Source of the DNA: CF-13 sp035279665
GTDB taxonomy: Bacteria; Chloroflexota; Dormibacteria; CF-121
Length of the DNA stretch: 64,000 bases
Assembly (NCBI GenBank): GCA_035279665.1
Contig: DATEHI010000149.1
Coordinates: 1 to 64,000 of the forward strand
Reading direction: 5' to 3'
Part shown: positions 45,184 through 53,123 of the stretch, in pieces
Layout of the letters: every line of letters begins with the position of its first letter
Numbering within the stretch: the first letter of the stretch is position 1
The notes under the pieces: generated by a model
What the model saw: the letters and a program-made list of their open reading frames with translations, nothing else
What the model was told of the DNA's origin: nothing
Database searches by the model: none
Position numbers and translations under genes: made by a program

Positions 45184-46233
45184 ATGAGTGCCGTGGAGAA
45201 AGTGCGGCTCACGCAGTGGTCGCACGGAGCGGGTTGAGCCTGCAAGATCGGTCCTGAGGACCTGGCTCAAGTCTTGAGCCACTTGCCGCCACGGCTCGAC
45301 AACCCCGACGTTCTGGTTGGGCAGGAGACCGGCGATGACGCCGCGGTCTACCGGCTCCGGCCCGACCTTGCCCTGGTGGTCACCACCGACTTCTTCACGC
45401 CCATCGTCGATGACGCCTACACCTTCGGGGCGATCGCGGCCGCCAACGCGCTGAGCGACATCTATGCGATGGGGGCGCAGCCCTTGATGGCGGTCAACCT
45501 GGTCGCCTTTCCCATCAAGGAGCTGGGGCCGCAACTCCTGGCCGACATCCTGCTGGGCGGCCTGGACAAGGTCCGCGAGGCGGGCATCGATATCCTGGGG
45601 GGCCACAGCATCGACGACCGCGAGCCCAAGTATGGGCTTGCGGTGACCGGCACGGTCCACCCGGAGCGCGTGCGGCGCAACCGCGGCGGACGTCCGGGCG
45701 ACCAGCTGGTGCTGACCAAGCCGCTGGGCACCGGCGTCATCACGACCGCCATCAAGCATGATGTCGCACCGCCGGCCTCGGCCGCGGCGGCCATCGGGGG
45801 GATGCTGCGGCTGAACCGCGACGCCGCCGACGCGATGGCAACGGTCGATGTCCACGCTGCCACCGACGTCACCGGCTTCGGCCTCCTGGGGCACCTCCAT
45901 GCCATGGCCCGCGCGTCGGGCCTCGCCGCGCGCGTCGAGGCCGCGTCGGTCCCGTTTCTCCCGGACGCCGAGATGCTGGCGGACGCTGGCGAGGTGCCGG
46001 GAGGCACCCGTCGGAACGAGCAGTTTCTCGAGCCACGTGTCCGCTGGCCGGCGCACCTGCCGGCCGCCCGCCGGGTCCTGCTCTGCGACGCCCAGACCTC
46101 CGGGGGACTGCTGATCGCCGTCGCCGCGACCGAGGTGGAGCCACTGCTCGTCGCGCTGAAGGCCAGGCGGGTCGAGGGTGCCCTGGTCGGCGAGCTCACC
46201 GAGGGAGAGGCCGGCTCGATCGTCGTCGTCTGA
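45184..46233 (+). CDS. selD: Selenide, water dikinase, itself a selenoprotein (in-frame TGA = Sec)
   Basis: Makes selenophosphate from selenide and ATP for selenocysteine and selenouridine. Full length is 349 residues, read through TGA 45235-45237 as Sec18: the N-terminus is VRLTQWSHGAG-U-ACKIGPEDL, aligned with E. coli LTQYSHGAGCGCKI, where that Cys (17) and the Lys are catalytic. The rest matches SelD: GDDAAVYRL, VVTTDFFTPIVDDAYTFGAIAAANALSDIYAMG, ILGGHSIDD, TKPLGTGVITTA, TDVTGFGLLGHLHAMA and DAQTSGGLLIAV. A caller that stops at TGA would start it wrongly at TTG 45274 and lose the active site. It needs SelA/SelB/SelC elsewhere in the genome. Confidence 0.93.
45235..45280 (+). promoter_or_regulatory. 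Selenocysteine UGA and candidate bacterial SECIS hairpins in selD
   Basis: TGA at 45235-45237 is followed by two strong inverted repeats inside the coding region. One is GGTCC-TGA-GGACC (45250-45262), optionally closed by an outer GAGCC/GGCTC stem (45236-45240 with 45264-45268). The other is GGCTCAA-GTC-TTGAGCC (45264-45280), whose loop begins with G. Both place the apical loop about 18-35 bases after the TGA, the spacing expected for bacterial SECIS elements read by SelB. Which one acts is not decided; the outer stem and the second hairpin exclude each other. Confidence 0.65.
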
Positions 46234-46237
46234 GCAA

Positions 46238-46252
46238 GGCCCTGCGAGGGCC
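46238..46252 (+). terminator. GC hairpin just after selD
   Basis: GGCCCT-GCG-AGGGCC begins 4 bases after the selD stop. It has perfect 6-bp arms but no T-tract, so it may stabilise or end the transcript only weakly. Confidence 0.35.
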
Positions 46253-46376
46253 GCTCGCAACAGCATCGTCACGGTCGTGCATGCCGATATGCCACGGCCC
46301 GGGTCGCGCGTATTAGAGGGTGACGATGAGTGAACTCCGGGTCAATTGCCGGCCACGTGTCGATCTCGGCACCGCC

Positions 46377-46382
46377 CATAAT
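46377..46382 (+). promoter_or_regulatory. -10 box for leaderless ECF sigma gene
   Basis: CATAAT ends 8 bases before ATG 46391. The region 46253-46376 otherwise holds nothing I recognise. Confidence 0.4.
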
Positions 46383-46390
46383 GGCAGCCA

Positions 46391-46957
46391 ATGCGCGCAC
46401 TGGGAAAGGCGGCGTCCGACGACGATCGCCCCCTCATCGAGCGGGTGCGGAAAGGGGACCAGGACGCGCTCCGCACCCTCTACGAGCGCTATTTCGACCG
46501 CATCTACAACTACGTCTACGCCCGCCTCGGGCGCGCCGAGGACGCGGAGGATCTGGCCATCGACACCATGACCAAAAGCCTCACACGCCTCGATCTGTTC
46601 CGGGACGAGGGCGTCGCTTTCTCCTCCTGGGTGTACCGGATCGCGCACAACGCCACCATCGACCACTACCGCCGGCACGGCAAGGTGGTGCTCGTTTCCC
46701 TCGAGCACGCGCCCCCCTCCGCATCGCCGGACCCGTCCGACCTGGCGGTCGAGCAGCTCTCGAACCAGGACCTGCATGCCGCGATCCGCGACCTGACGGA
46801 TGAGCAGCAACAGGTCCTCATCCTTCGCTTCTTCCAGGACCTGACCGCAAACCAGGTGGCCGGCATCATGGGCAAGTCGGTCGGTGCCGTGCAGGCGCTG
46901 CAGCACCGCGCGCTGGGCTCGCTCGAGCGAGCCCTCCAGGGCAGGGCAGCCAGTTGA
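46391..46957 (+). CDS. ECF-type RNA polymerase sigma factor
   Basis: 188 residues with region 2 (TLYERYFDRIYNYVYARLGRAEDAEDLAIDTMTKSL and FSSWVYRIAHNATIDHYRR) and region 4 (LTDEQQQVLILRFFQDLTANQVAGIMGKSVGAVQALQHRALGSL), separated by a short linker. No extra C-terminal domain, unlike the other ECF factor in this window. The next gene overlaps its stop (TTGA) and encodes a single-pass membrane protein that is a plausible anti-sigma partner. Confidence 0.93.
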   Translation: MRALGKAASDDDRPLIERVRKGDQDALRTLYERYFDRIYNYVYARLGRAEDAEDLAIDTMTKSLTRLDLFRDEGVAFSSWVYRIAHNATIDHYRRHGKVVLVSLEHAPPSASPDPSDLAVEQLSNQDLHAAIRDLTDEQQQVLILRFFQDLTANQVAGIMGKSVGAVQALQHRALGSLERALQGRAAS

Positions 46958-47679
46958 CGCCTGAAGTGCAGCGCCTGGAGCGGCTGGCGGAGCGGCTGCG
47001 TTCGGTCGATCCGTTCGTGGCCCCGCCCGGCGCCAAGATCCGTGGCTGGAACCTGGTGCTCGCGGCCGTGGAGCAGTCGACCGCGGCGCGATCGCGTGCT
47101 CAGCCGTTCCGGCGCCTCGTGGTTGGCGTGCTCGCTGCCGCGGTACTGCTGGTGGCCGTGGCCCTGGCGGCGTCCGCCGATAGCCTGCCGGATTCGCCCA
47201 TTTACCCCCTGAAAGCGGTGCTCGAAAGCGCACGTGGCGCCCTGACGTTCAGCGCGGCTGACAAGCTCACCTACCATCTCGACCTCGCCCGGACCCGCCT
47301 GACCGAGTCGGAGGCGATGATCTCCCGCCATCGGGCGGACCTGGCGGGTATGTCGCTCAAAGCCTTCGCTGACCAGCTGAAGAATGCGGCGCTCCTGGTG
47401 CAAAGCGAACGACAGGCGAACGCGCCGGCGGCGGCTCGTCTGCAAGACCGGTTGGGCCTGGCGGTGGCGAGCGACGACCGGCAGTTGGCTGACCTCCAGG
47501 GTCAGGCGCAGACGTCGGCCGCCGTTGGTGCGATCGTCCAGGCGCGCCAGCAGGCCGCCGACGCACTGAAGATTGCCGCGGCGCCGGCCGCGTCGCCCTC
47601 CGCCAGTCCGAACGGCTCTGGGGCTAGCCTGTCGCCATCGACCTCGGCCGGCCCGGCGTCACCCACGAGCAGTCCCTAG
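46954..47679 (+). CDS. DUF5667-type membrane protein, likely partner of the upstream sigma factor
   Basis: 241 residues: a cytoplasmic N-terminus of about 50 residues, one helix (RLVVGVLAAAVLLVAVALAASA), then LPDSPIYPLKAVLESARGALTFSAADKLTYHLDLARTRLTESE, the DUF5667 signature, and a helical external domain ending in a Ser/Pro/Ala-rich tail. No ZAS zinc motif is present. Translational coupling to the sigma gene (TTGA) suggests an anti-sigma or sensor role; that is inference. Confidence 0.75.
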   Translation: MTPEVQRLERLAERLRSVDPFVAPPGAKIRGWNLVLAAVEQSTAARSRAQPFRRLVVGVLAAAVLLVAVALAASADSLPDSPIYPLKAVLESARGALTFSAADKLTYHLDLARTRLTESEAMISRHRADLAGMSLKAFADQLKNAALLVQSERQANAPAAARLQDRLGLAVASDDRQLADLQGQAQTSAAVGAIVQARQQAADALKIAAAPAASPSASPNGSGASLSPSTSAGPASPTSSP

Positions 47680-47687
47680 CCGCAGCG

Positions 47688-48194
47688 GTGCCGGTTCGCA
47701 TCAGGTCGCGTTGGCGGTTAGCGTGGATGGCCCTGGCGATCGGGCTGTTGGTGGCAGCCGCCGATCAGGCCAGTAAGGCCTGGGCGCAGGCATCGCTTCG
47801 GCCTGAGCATGAGGTCACGGTCATCCCCGGTTGGCTGTGGTTCAAACTGACCGGCAACTCGGGCGCCACCCTTGGCCTTCTGCGTGGTCATAACCTGCTC
47901 TTTGTGGTGGCGTCCACACTGGTGGTCGTTGCCGTCGCCGCCATCGTGCTGCGCGGCGCACCGGGCGTGCTCGGCGCCGCCGCCCTCGGCGCGGTGGCCG
48001 GCGGAGCCACCGGCAATCTCATCGACCGCTTGCGCCTGGGGAGCGTCGTCGACTTTATCGAAGTCCATCTCTGGCCGACCAACTTCAACCTGGCCGATAC
48101 CGCGATCCGCCTGGGCGTCGTCGTCTTTATCCTGACGCTGCTCCTCGACCGGCGCTGGCGATCGCGAGCCGGCGGGCGCAACCCTACCGGTTAG
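47688..48194 (+). CDS. lspA: Lipoprotein signal peptidase (signal peptidase II)
   Basis: A 168-residue, four-helix inner-membrane aspartyl protease that cleaves prolipoproteins before the lipidated Cys. Conserved blocks are AADQASKAWA, TGNSGATLGLL, GGATGNLIDRLRLGSVVDFIEVHLWP (first catalytic Asp) and NFNLADTAIRLG (second). GTG start 8 bases after the DUF5667 gene. Its substrates include the two solute-binding lipoproteins in this window. Confidence 0.95.
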   Translation: MPVRIRSRWRLAWMALAIGLLVAAADQASKAWAQASLRPEHEVTVIPGWLWFKLTGNSGATLGLLRGHNLLFVVASTLVVVAVAAIVLRGAPGVLGAAALGAVAGGATGNLIDRLRLGSVVDFIEVHLWPTNFNLADTAIRLGVVVFILTLLLDRRWRSRAGGRNPTG

Positions 48195-49123
48195 TTGCCG
48201 GCCGCGGTCTTCATGTCCCGGTTGTAGGCGTCGAGCAGCGGCTGGAAGAGTGCTTTGCTCGCGGTGTCAGCCGAGGCCCAGTCGTACTTGTCCAGAACGG
48301 CGGCGTCGGCTTCGAGCGCGGTCGCGGCCTTTTGAGCCCTCGCGGCGTCGTTCGCATCGGCCGCCGCAACCAGGTCCTGGAGGTCAGTCAGCACCTGCTG
48401 GATCGACTTCAGGGCGGGTCCGAGCTCGGCTGGGACGGCTGGTGGCTGGGCTAGCGTAATCGCCTTCTGCATGTTGGCGCCGGTGCCAGGCAACTGCGCC
48501 TTCACCCCGGCCAGGTCGTTCGCGGTCCCCGCCTGCCCAATCGCCTCAAAGCCCGCCATCGCATCGAGGAATGGATCGAGGAAGGCGAACTCCTTCGTAT
48601 AGAGATCGATGCCCTTCTGGGCCGTGTTCAGTGCCGACAATGCAGCCTCGACCCGCCGACGATGCCGGTCGAGAGTACCCTGCTCGGGCAGCGTCAGAAG
48701 CGAACTCTTCAGGTCAGGACGGACGTGCAGCAGGGCGGTGCGATCGCTTAAGACCAGCGCCTGCCATTTCGCGACCTTCTCCTTATCGGTCGCCAGCCCC
48801 GCCTTCACCGTCGGGATGGTGGCGTTGCCGGACTTGAGATCGATGCCATTGAACGGATCGTTGTTGAAGCTGTCGACCATATCGTTGTTGTGGCTGACCG
48901 CCGTGTCCAGGGCGGTGTCGGCCCGCGCAACCGGGCCGCCTGCCGCCGCGGCCCCGCCGAGAACGTAGCCGATGATCAACAGAAAGACCAGCGCAATCCC
49001 TCCAATGATCGGCCAGCGGCGCCCCGATCCCCGGCGCGCGACGTCGGGGGCCGGCGGCGGAGGCCCCTCTGGGGCGATGGCTGGCGTCGATTCGATCCCT
49101 GGTCCGGCTGACTCTGTCACGTA
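48191..49123 (-). CDS. Membrane-anchored helical protein of unknown function
   Basis: About 310 residues: a Pro-rich cytoplasmic N-terminus (EGPPPPAPDVARRG), one helix (WPIIGGIALVFLLIIGYVLGG), then an extracytoplasmic, Ala/Leu/Asp-rich region predicted to be helical bundles. Similar architecture occurs in uncharacterised actinobacterial and Chloroflexota proteins; I recognise no domain. I chose GTG 49123, preceded by GGGAGG at the right distance; ATG 49150 is an alternative and would add nine residues. The stop overlaps convergent lspA by four bases. Confidence 0.55.
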   Translation of the reverse strand, partial: YVTESAGPGIESTPAIAPEGPPPPAPDVARRGSGRRWPIIGGIALVFLLIIGYVLGGAAAAGGPVARADTALDTAVSHNNDMVDSFNNDPFNGIDLKSGNATIPTVKAGLATDKEKVAKWQALVLSDRTALLHVRPDLKSSLLTLPEQGTLDRHRRRVEAALSALNTAQKGIDLYTKEFAFLDPFLDAMAGFEAIGQAGTANDLAGVKAQLPGTGANMQKAITLAQPPAVPAELGPALKSIQQVLTDLQDLVAAADANDAARAQKAATALEADAAVLDKYDWASADTASKALFQPLLDAYNRDMKTAAGN

Positions 49124-49234
49124 TACCCTCCCCGGCCGCAAAGCGGCCATTCCAGAAGTCAGACTCACGCAAATCTCATGAGGTGTCAAGAGCCACTCGG
49201 CGCGATCAATCTTGCCAGCGTCTGGACCGCGGGC

Positions 49235-49253
49235 TAGGCTTGAGGGCAGGAGG
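49235..49253 (+). promoter_or_regulatory. -10 box and ribosome-binding site of the GAF-like gene
   Basis: TAGGCT at 49235-49240 followed by AGGAGG at 49248-49253, 11 bases before GTG 49265. The Shine-Dalgarno supports the GTG start. Confidence 0.4.
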
Positions 49254-49264
49254 AAGCAACCAGA

Positions 49265-49762
49265 GTGGATCGCCTGCCTGCGCCCGCCCGGGAGTCGGAC
49301 CCGATCGTCCAGACCACCCATGTCCGCGAGATGGCGGCCAACCTGCTGCTGGGACGCGCGCTCCAGATGCTCGAGGCGGCATGCGGCATGGTCGTGTTCT
49401 GGGACGCGGATGGCCGGTGGAACCGGGACAGCTTTGCCCTGCCCGGACGGCCCGACCGCCTGGAGGAGCTCGCGCCGGTCCTCGAGGCGCTGCTCGAGTG
49501 GACCCTCTACACGGAAAAACCGGTCGTGATCCACGACCTGCGACAGAGTCGCTGGTCCCAGCACCTGCTTCATGGCGCCGATCCCCCCGCCGGCGCGGCG
49601 GCCGCGACGCCGATGGCGCAGCGCGGCGCGATCTGGGGGGCGATTGCCGTCTACCGAGCCGAGCCGCTGGCTACGGGCATGGACCTGCTCGGGCAGCTTG
49701 CCCAGGTGGCGACCGAGCCACTGAGCTCGCTCGCCTCCGCCCGGCCGGAGGGCATCATTTAG
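49265..49762 (+). CDS. GAF-domain-like small protein
   Basis: 165 residues that fold plausibly as a single GAF domain: a leading helix (MAANLLLGRALQMLEAACG), MVVFWDADGRWNRDSFALP, the central EKPVVIHDLRQSRWSQHLL, and the closing strands RGAIWGAIAVYRAEPL followed by a helix. No output domain is attached, so it may act as a free sensor or ligand-binding protein. It is divergent from the helical membrane protein. Family assignment rests on pattern, not on strict motifs. Confidence 0.5.
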   Translation: MDRLPAPARESDPIVQTTHVREMAANLLLGRALQMLEAACGMVVFWDADGRWNRDSFALPGRPDRLEELAPVLEALLEWTLYTEKPVVIHDLRQSRWSQHLLHGADPPAGAAAATPMAQRGAIWGAIAVYRAEPLATGMDLLGQLAQVATEPLSSLASARPEGII

Positions 49763-49810
49763 GGGCCCCTTCCGGTGTGAAAAAGCGGGGAGACAGTTAC
49801 CGGCGCTCCG

Positions 49811-49816
49811 TATGAT
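49811..49816 (+). promoter_or_regulatory. -10 box for leaderless Xaa-Pro peptidase operon
   Basis: TATGAT ends 8 bases before ATG 49825. No Shine-Dalgarno is present. Confidence 0.5.
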
Positions 49817-49824
49817 GAGCCCCG

Positions 49825-50910
49825 ATGCGCGCTGACGAATCCGCGCGACGGCTCGCGGCGCTGCGAGGTCGACTGGTCGATCTCGAGCTCGACGGGCTGC
49901 TCGTAACCGGCCCTGAGAATATCCGCTATCTCTCCGGGTTCAGCGGCAGCCTGGGGTACCTGGTGATCGGCACCGGCGCGGCAGAAATCCTGGGCGATAG
50001 CCGCTACTGGCTGCAGATGGAAGCCGAAGCCCCTGGATTCACTCTGGTGCGATCGGGTCCCTCCCACGGCCTCTGGGCGTTGATCGCCGAGCGGCTCAAG
50101 GCGTTGCGCCTGCGCCGTGTCGGCTTCGAGTCGCAGCAGACCACGGTTGATCAACATCAGCGACTCGTGGCAGCCCTGCCGTCGGAGCTGACGCTGGTCC
50201 CTACGAGCGGGCTGGTGGAAGAGCTCCGCATCATCAAGAGTGCGCAGGAGGTCGCGCTGCTTCGCGCCGTCGCCTCGATCGCCGGTCGCGCCTTCGACCG
50301 GGTTCGCTCCGCCATTCGCCCTGGGTTGCGCGAACGGGATGTCGCGTTCCTGCTGGAGCAGACCTTCCGCGAGCTGGGGGCCGACGGTGCGGCCTTCGAG
50401 ACGATCGTGGCCGCCGGAGAACGGGGTGCGCTGCCCCACGGCCGCGCTTCCGACCGGGTGCTCGAGCGCGGCGACATGGTGGTGGTCGACTTCGGCGCGA
50501 CCGCGGCCGGCTACCACAGCGATACCACGCGGACGATCGTGATGGGTGAGCCGAGCACCGAGCAAGCCCGCGTGATCGAGGCGGTGCGTCAGGCCCAGCT
50601 CGCGTCCATGGCCCTCATGAAGCCGGGCGTGAGCGCGGACGCCATTGACCGCCGGGCCCACGAGGTGCTCGCCGGTGAGGCGCACGCCTTCGGCCACGGC
50701 CTGGGCCACGGGATCGGATTGCAGGTGCACGAGCGGCCTTTCCTGTCGCCCACCGATCACACCGCCCTGCGTGCCGGCATGGTCATCACCAACGAACCCG
50801 GCATCTACATCCCGGACTGGGGCGGCGTTCGTCTCGAGGAAATGGTGCTCGTCACCGAGACCGAACCGGAGGTGCTGACGACGGCCTCCTTGGAGGTCGG
50901 TGTCGGATGA
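49825..50910 (+). CDS. Xaa-Pro peptidase (M24 family)
   Basis: A 361-residue cytoplasmic metallopeptidase with a creatinase-type N-domain (GLLVTGPENIRYLSGFSGS) and a pita-bread catalytic domain. Its metal ligands are all visible: two Asp in VVDFGATAAGYHSDTTRTI, His in FGHGLGHGIGLQVHE, Glu in NEPGIYIPDWGG and Glu in RLEEMVLV. Cleaves N-terminal residues before proline. It starts an operon with the MBL hydrolase (ATGA overlap). Confidence 0.94.
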   Translation: MRADESARRLAALRGRLVDLELDGLLVTGPENIRYLSGFSGSLGYLVIGTGAAEILGDSRYWLQMEAEAPGFTLVRSGPSHGLWALIAERLKALRLRRVGFESQQTTVDQHQRLVAALPSELTLVPTSGLVEELRIIKSAQEVALLRAVASIAGRAFDRVRSAIRPGLRERDVAFLLEQTFRELGADGAAFETIVAAGERGALPHGRASDRVLERGDMVVVDFGATAAGYHSDTTRTIVMGEPSTEQARVIEAVRQAQLASMALMKPGVSADAIDRRAHEVLAGEAHAFGHGLGHGIGLQVHERPFLSPTDHTALRAGMVITNEPGIYIPDWGGVRLEEMVLVTETEPEVLTTASLEVGVG

Positions 50911-51566
50911 CGCCGGCGGAGGCCCTTCGAGAAAAGCTCGCGGTCTCCGTCTTTCCTGACGATCTCTTCGGTGAGAACTGCTATCTGATCCGGCGTCGCG
51001 ACACCAGCTCCGCGCTCGCCGTCGATCCGGGGCTGCAGGTCGACCGCGTGCTGGAGCGGCTCGGTCAGGAGGGACTAACGCTGGAGCAGATCCTTGTGAC
51101 CCACGGGCACATCGACCACGTGGGCGGTGTGCCCGCCCTGCATAAGGAAACCGGTGCACCGATCGCCATGCATCCGGACGATCTCGCCATCCTCGATTGG
51201 GAGCGGTTCGCTCAGCTGCCCTTTGTGCCCAAGGGCTTTTCGCCGTTCTCCGTCGACACGCGGCTGGCCCACGATACGGCGCTGGCGTTCCACGACATCA
51301 GCCTGCGAGTCCTGCACACGCCGGGCCACACGCAGGGTTCGGTCTGCTTTCTCTTCGGGTTGGACTGCTTTGCGGGTGACACCCTGTTTCAGCGTGGCAT
51401 CGGTCGGACCGACCTGCCGGGCGGCGATACGCAGAAGATCGTCTTCAGCATCCGCAACGTGCTCTACCGCCTGCCACCGAAGACCGTGGTCTATCCTGGG
51501 CACGGGACCAGCACGACCATCGAAGAAGAGATGCTGCTGAATCCCTTCGTCCCCGCCGATCGCTGA
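50907..51566 (+). CDS. Glyoxalase-II-like metallo-beta-lactamase hydrolase
   Basis: 219 residues. Metal site THGHIDHVGG (HxHxDH), HTPGHTQGSVCFLF, FAGDTLFQ (Asp) and VYPGHGTSTT (last His) are all present. This is the compact bacterial hydroxyacylglutathione-hydrolase-like type; with no sign of glutathione genes here, the thiol ester substrate is open. ATG overlaps the peptidase stop and the stop abuts the next ATG. Confidence 0.9.
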   Translation: MTPAEALREKLAVSVFPDDLFGENCYLIRRRDTSSALAVDPGLQVDRVLERLGQEGLTLEQILVTHGHIDHVGGVPALHKETGAPIAMHPDDLAILDWERFAQLPFVPKGFSPFSVDTRLAHDTALAFHDISLRVLHTPGHTQGSVCFLFGLDCFAGDTLFQRGIGRTDLPGGDTQKIVFSIRNVLYRLPPKTVVYPGHGTSTTIEEEMLLNPFVPADR

Positions 51567-52472
51567 ATGCGGATCGCGTCGCTGCTGCCCAGCGCCACCG
51601 AAATCGTCTGTTCGCTCGGCCTCGAGGACGAGTTGGTGGCTGTTACGCACGAGTGCGATTTCCCGGAGTCGGTGAAGACCAAACCGGTGCTGACAAGAAG
51701 TGTGCTCTCGGCGAGCAGCGGCGCGGAAGTGGACCGCCACATTCGAGAGCTCGTCCACCAGGGGAGCAGCATCTACGCGCTCGACGCCGACCTGCTGGCC
51801 GCGCTCCAGCCCGACCTGATCTTGACGCAGGAATTGTGCGAGGTCTGCGCCGTCTCCTACCCAATCGTGGAACGGGCCGCTCGACGGCTGGGGTCGTCGC
51901 CGCAGCTCGTGTCGCTCGAGCCGCAGAGCGTCGAGGACGTCTTCCAGAACATCCTCTTCATCGGCCGCCTTGTCGGCCGGCCTGCAGTCGCGGAGGACGT
52001 CTGCGATGCCCTTCGCCGGCGCTTCGCGAGAGTCAAGCAGCGTGTCGCCGGGCGGCGTGCGCGACGAGTGGTCTGCCTCGAGTGGGTCGACCCACCCTTC
52101 AACTGTGGTCACTGGACACCGGGGCTCGTCACCATCGCTGGCGGCGACGAGCGGCTGGGGGTTGCGGGCCAACCCGCTCATCCGGTCCGTTGGGAGGAGG
52201 TGATGGAGGCCGATCCCGAGGTCGTGGTGGTCATGGCCTGCGGCTTTTCCCTCGACCGCAGCCTGCGCGAGGTCGAGGCGGCAGCCGGCAACTTCGAGGC
52301 GCTCCGGGCACAGACGTGGGTGGTCGACGGCAATGCCTTCTTCAGCCGTCCCGGTCCTCGACTGGTCGAGAGCGTGGAGATCATGGCGGGCATCCTCCAT
52401 CCTGACGCCGTGGATCCACCGCCGCTCTCCACGGCCCGGCTGCTCGTGCGCGCCGGCGACCGAGCCCGCTAG
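51567..52472 (+). CDS. Cobalamin/corrinoid-binding BtuF-like protein, no signal peptide
   Basis: 301 residues with the periplasmic-binding-protein-2 fold of BtuF: RIASLLPSATEIVCSLGLEDELVAVTHECDFPE, DADLLAALQPDLILTQELCEVCAVS and VEIMAGILHPD. There is no signal peptide or lipobox, as in a known group of cytoplasmic BtuF-like cobalamin-binding proteins, so a transport role is doubtful. ATG starts directly after the MBL stop, in the same operon. Confidence 0.85.
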   Translation: MRIASLLPSATEIVCSLGLEDELVAVTHECDFPESVKTKPVLTRSVLSASSGAEVDRHIRELVHQGSSIYALDADLLAALQPDLILTQELCEVCAVSYPIVERAARRLGSSPQLVSLEPQSVEDVFQNILFIGRLVGRPAVAEDVCDALRRRFARVKQRVAGRRARRVVCLEWVDPPFNCGHWTPGLVTIAGGDERLGVAGQPAHPVRWEEVMEADPEVVVVMACGFSLDRSLREVEAAAGNFEALRAQTWVVDGNAFFSRPGPRLVESVEIMAGILHPDAVDPPPLSTARLLVRAGDRAR

Positions 52473-52630
52473 CCGCCGAACGCGAAGCGGAAGAACGCGG
52501 CCGCGATCAGGATCAGCAGGATGGCGCCGCCGACCAGCAGGAGCAGCGCGGCCAGCGTGAACCCGATCGCCCGGCCGAAAGCGAGCCGCAGCTCGTCCTC
52601 CGCGGCGTGGTCGTCGCTTGCAGTGGTCAT
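52469..52630 (-). CDS. Small single-helix membrane protein
   Basis: 53 residues, starting MTTASDDHAAEDELRLAFG and followed by one long hydrophobic helix (AIGFTLAALLLLVGGAILLILIAAAFF). The ATG overlaps the stop of the upstream minus-strand gene (ATGA), which supports it being translated. Function unknown. The stop overlaps the convergent BtuF-like gene. Confidence 0.5.
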   Translation of the reverse strand: MTTASDDHAAEDELRLAFGRAIGFTLAALLLLVGGAILLILIAAAFFRFAFGG

Positions 52631-53076
52631 CGGAGTGACAATCTCGCCGCCCTTTCCACGCCGGGGGCGGCTGATGGGAATGGACCACGCGGCGGACCCA
52701 GATCGGACAGCGTCCAGCGGTCGACGATCGCCAGCCCCGCTTCGAGCTCCTGCACCAGGACGGACGACGGCGCACGCCGGTCGTAGACGCCGACCTTCTC
52801 CGACCGCAGCCGGCGCGTCTGCGCCGCGCGGTCGTCGAGCCACCAGGTCGCGCTGACGTCGAGGACATGGCCGGTGCGTTCCCGATAGCTGATGGTGAGA
52901 ACCGCCTGGCCACCCAAACGGCGCGCAAAGCGAAGTTCCCAGGTGGGCTTCGCCCGGCGGTAGCGGTCGATCAGCAGGTCGTTCTCGCGGGCAAACGCCT
53001 CGATCGCCGGTGCCACCAGCCGAAAGGCGTCCACAATCTCGGTCGGGATGGGGGAGAGCCGGGACACGGGTGCCAC
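52627..53076 (-). CDS. Hypothetical soluble protein
   Basis: 149 residues; no recognised domain, no signal peptide. The pattern is alpha/beta with a strand-rich centre (WELRFARRLGGQAVLTISYRERTGHVLDVSATWWLDD). GTG 53076 is the preferred start, since TAGAAT ends 7 bases before it; a start at 53172 would lie upstream of that promoter and overlap the divergent gene. The small membrane protein gene follows with an ATGA overlap. Confidence 0.5.
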   Translation of the reverse strand: MAPVSRLSPIPTEIVDAFRLVAPAIEAFARENDLLIDRYRRAKPTWELRFARRLGGQAVLTISYRERTGHVLDVSATWWLDDRAAQTRRLRSEKVGVYDRRAPSSVLVQELEAGLAIVDRWTLSDLGPPRGPFPSAAPGVERAARLSLR

Positions 53077-53083
53077 GGTGCGA

Positions 53084-53089
53084 ATTCTA
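53084..53089 (-). promoter_or_regulatory. -10 box for leaderless hypothetical gene
   Basis: TAGAAT on the minus strand ends 7 bases before GTG 53076. It fixes the start of that otherwise unrecognised gene. Confidence 0.45.
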
Positions 53090-53123
53090 GGTGAGGGTTG
53101 CCCGACTTCCGCCTGTAGAGTGG

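Noticed and set aside
45274..46233. Shorter selD starting at TTG 45274
   Set aside because: It would lack the ATP/selenide active-site segment; homology and a leaderless promoter support the start at 45184 with TGA read as Sec.
46320..46571. 83-residue frame before the second ECF sigma gene
   Set aside because: Mostly out-of-frame reading of the sigma gene; Ser/Thr/Arg-rich shadow composition.
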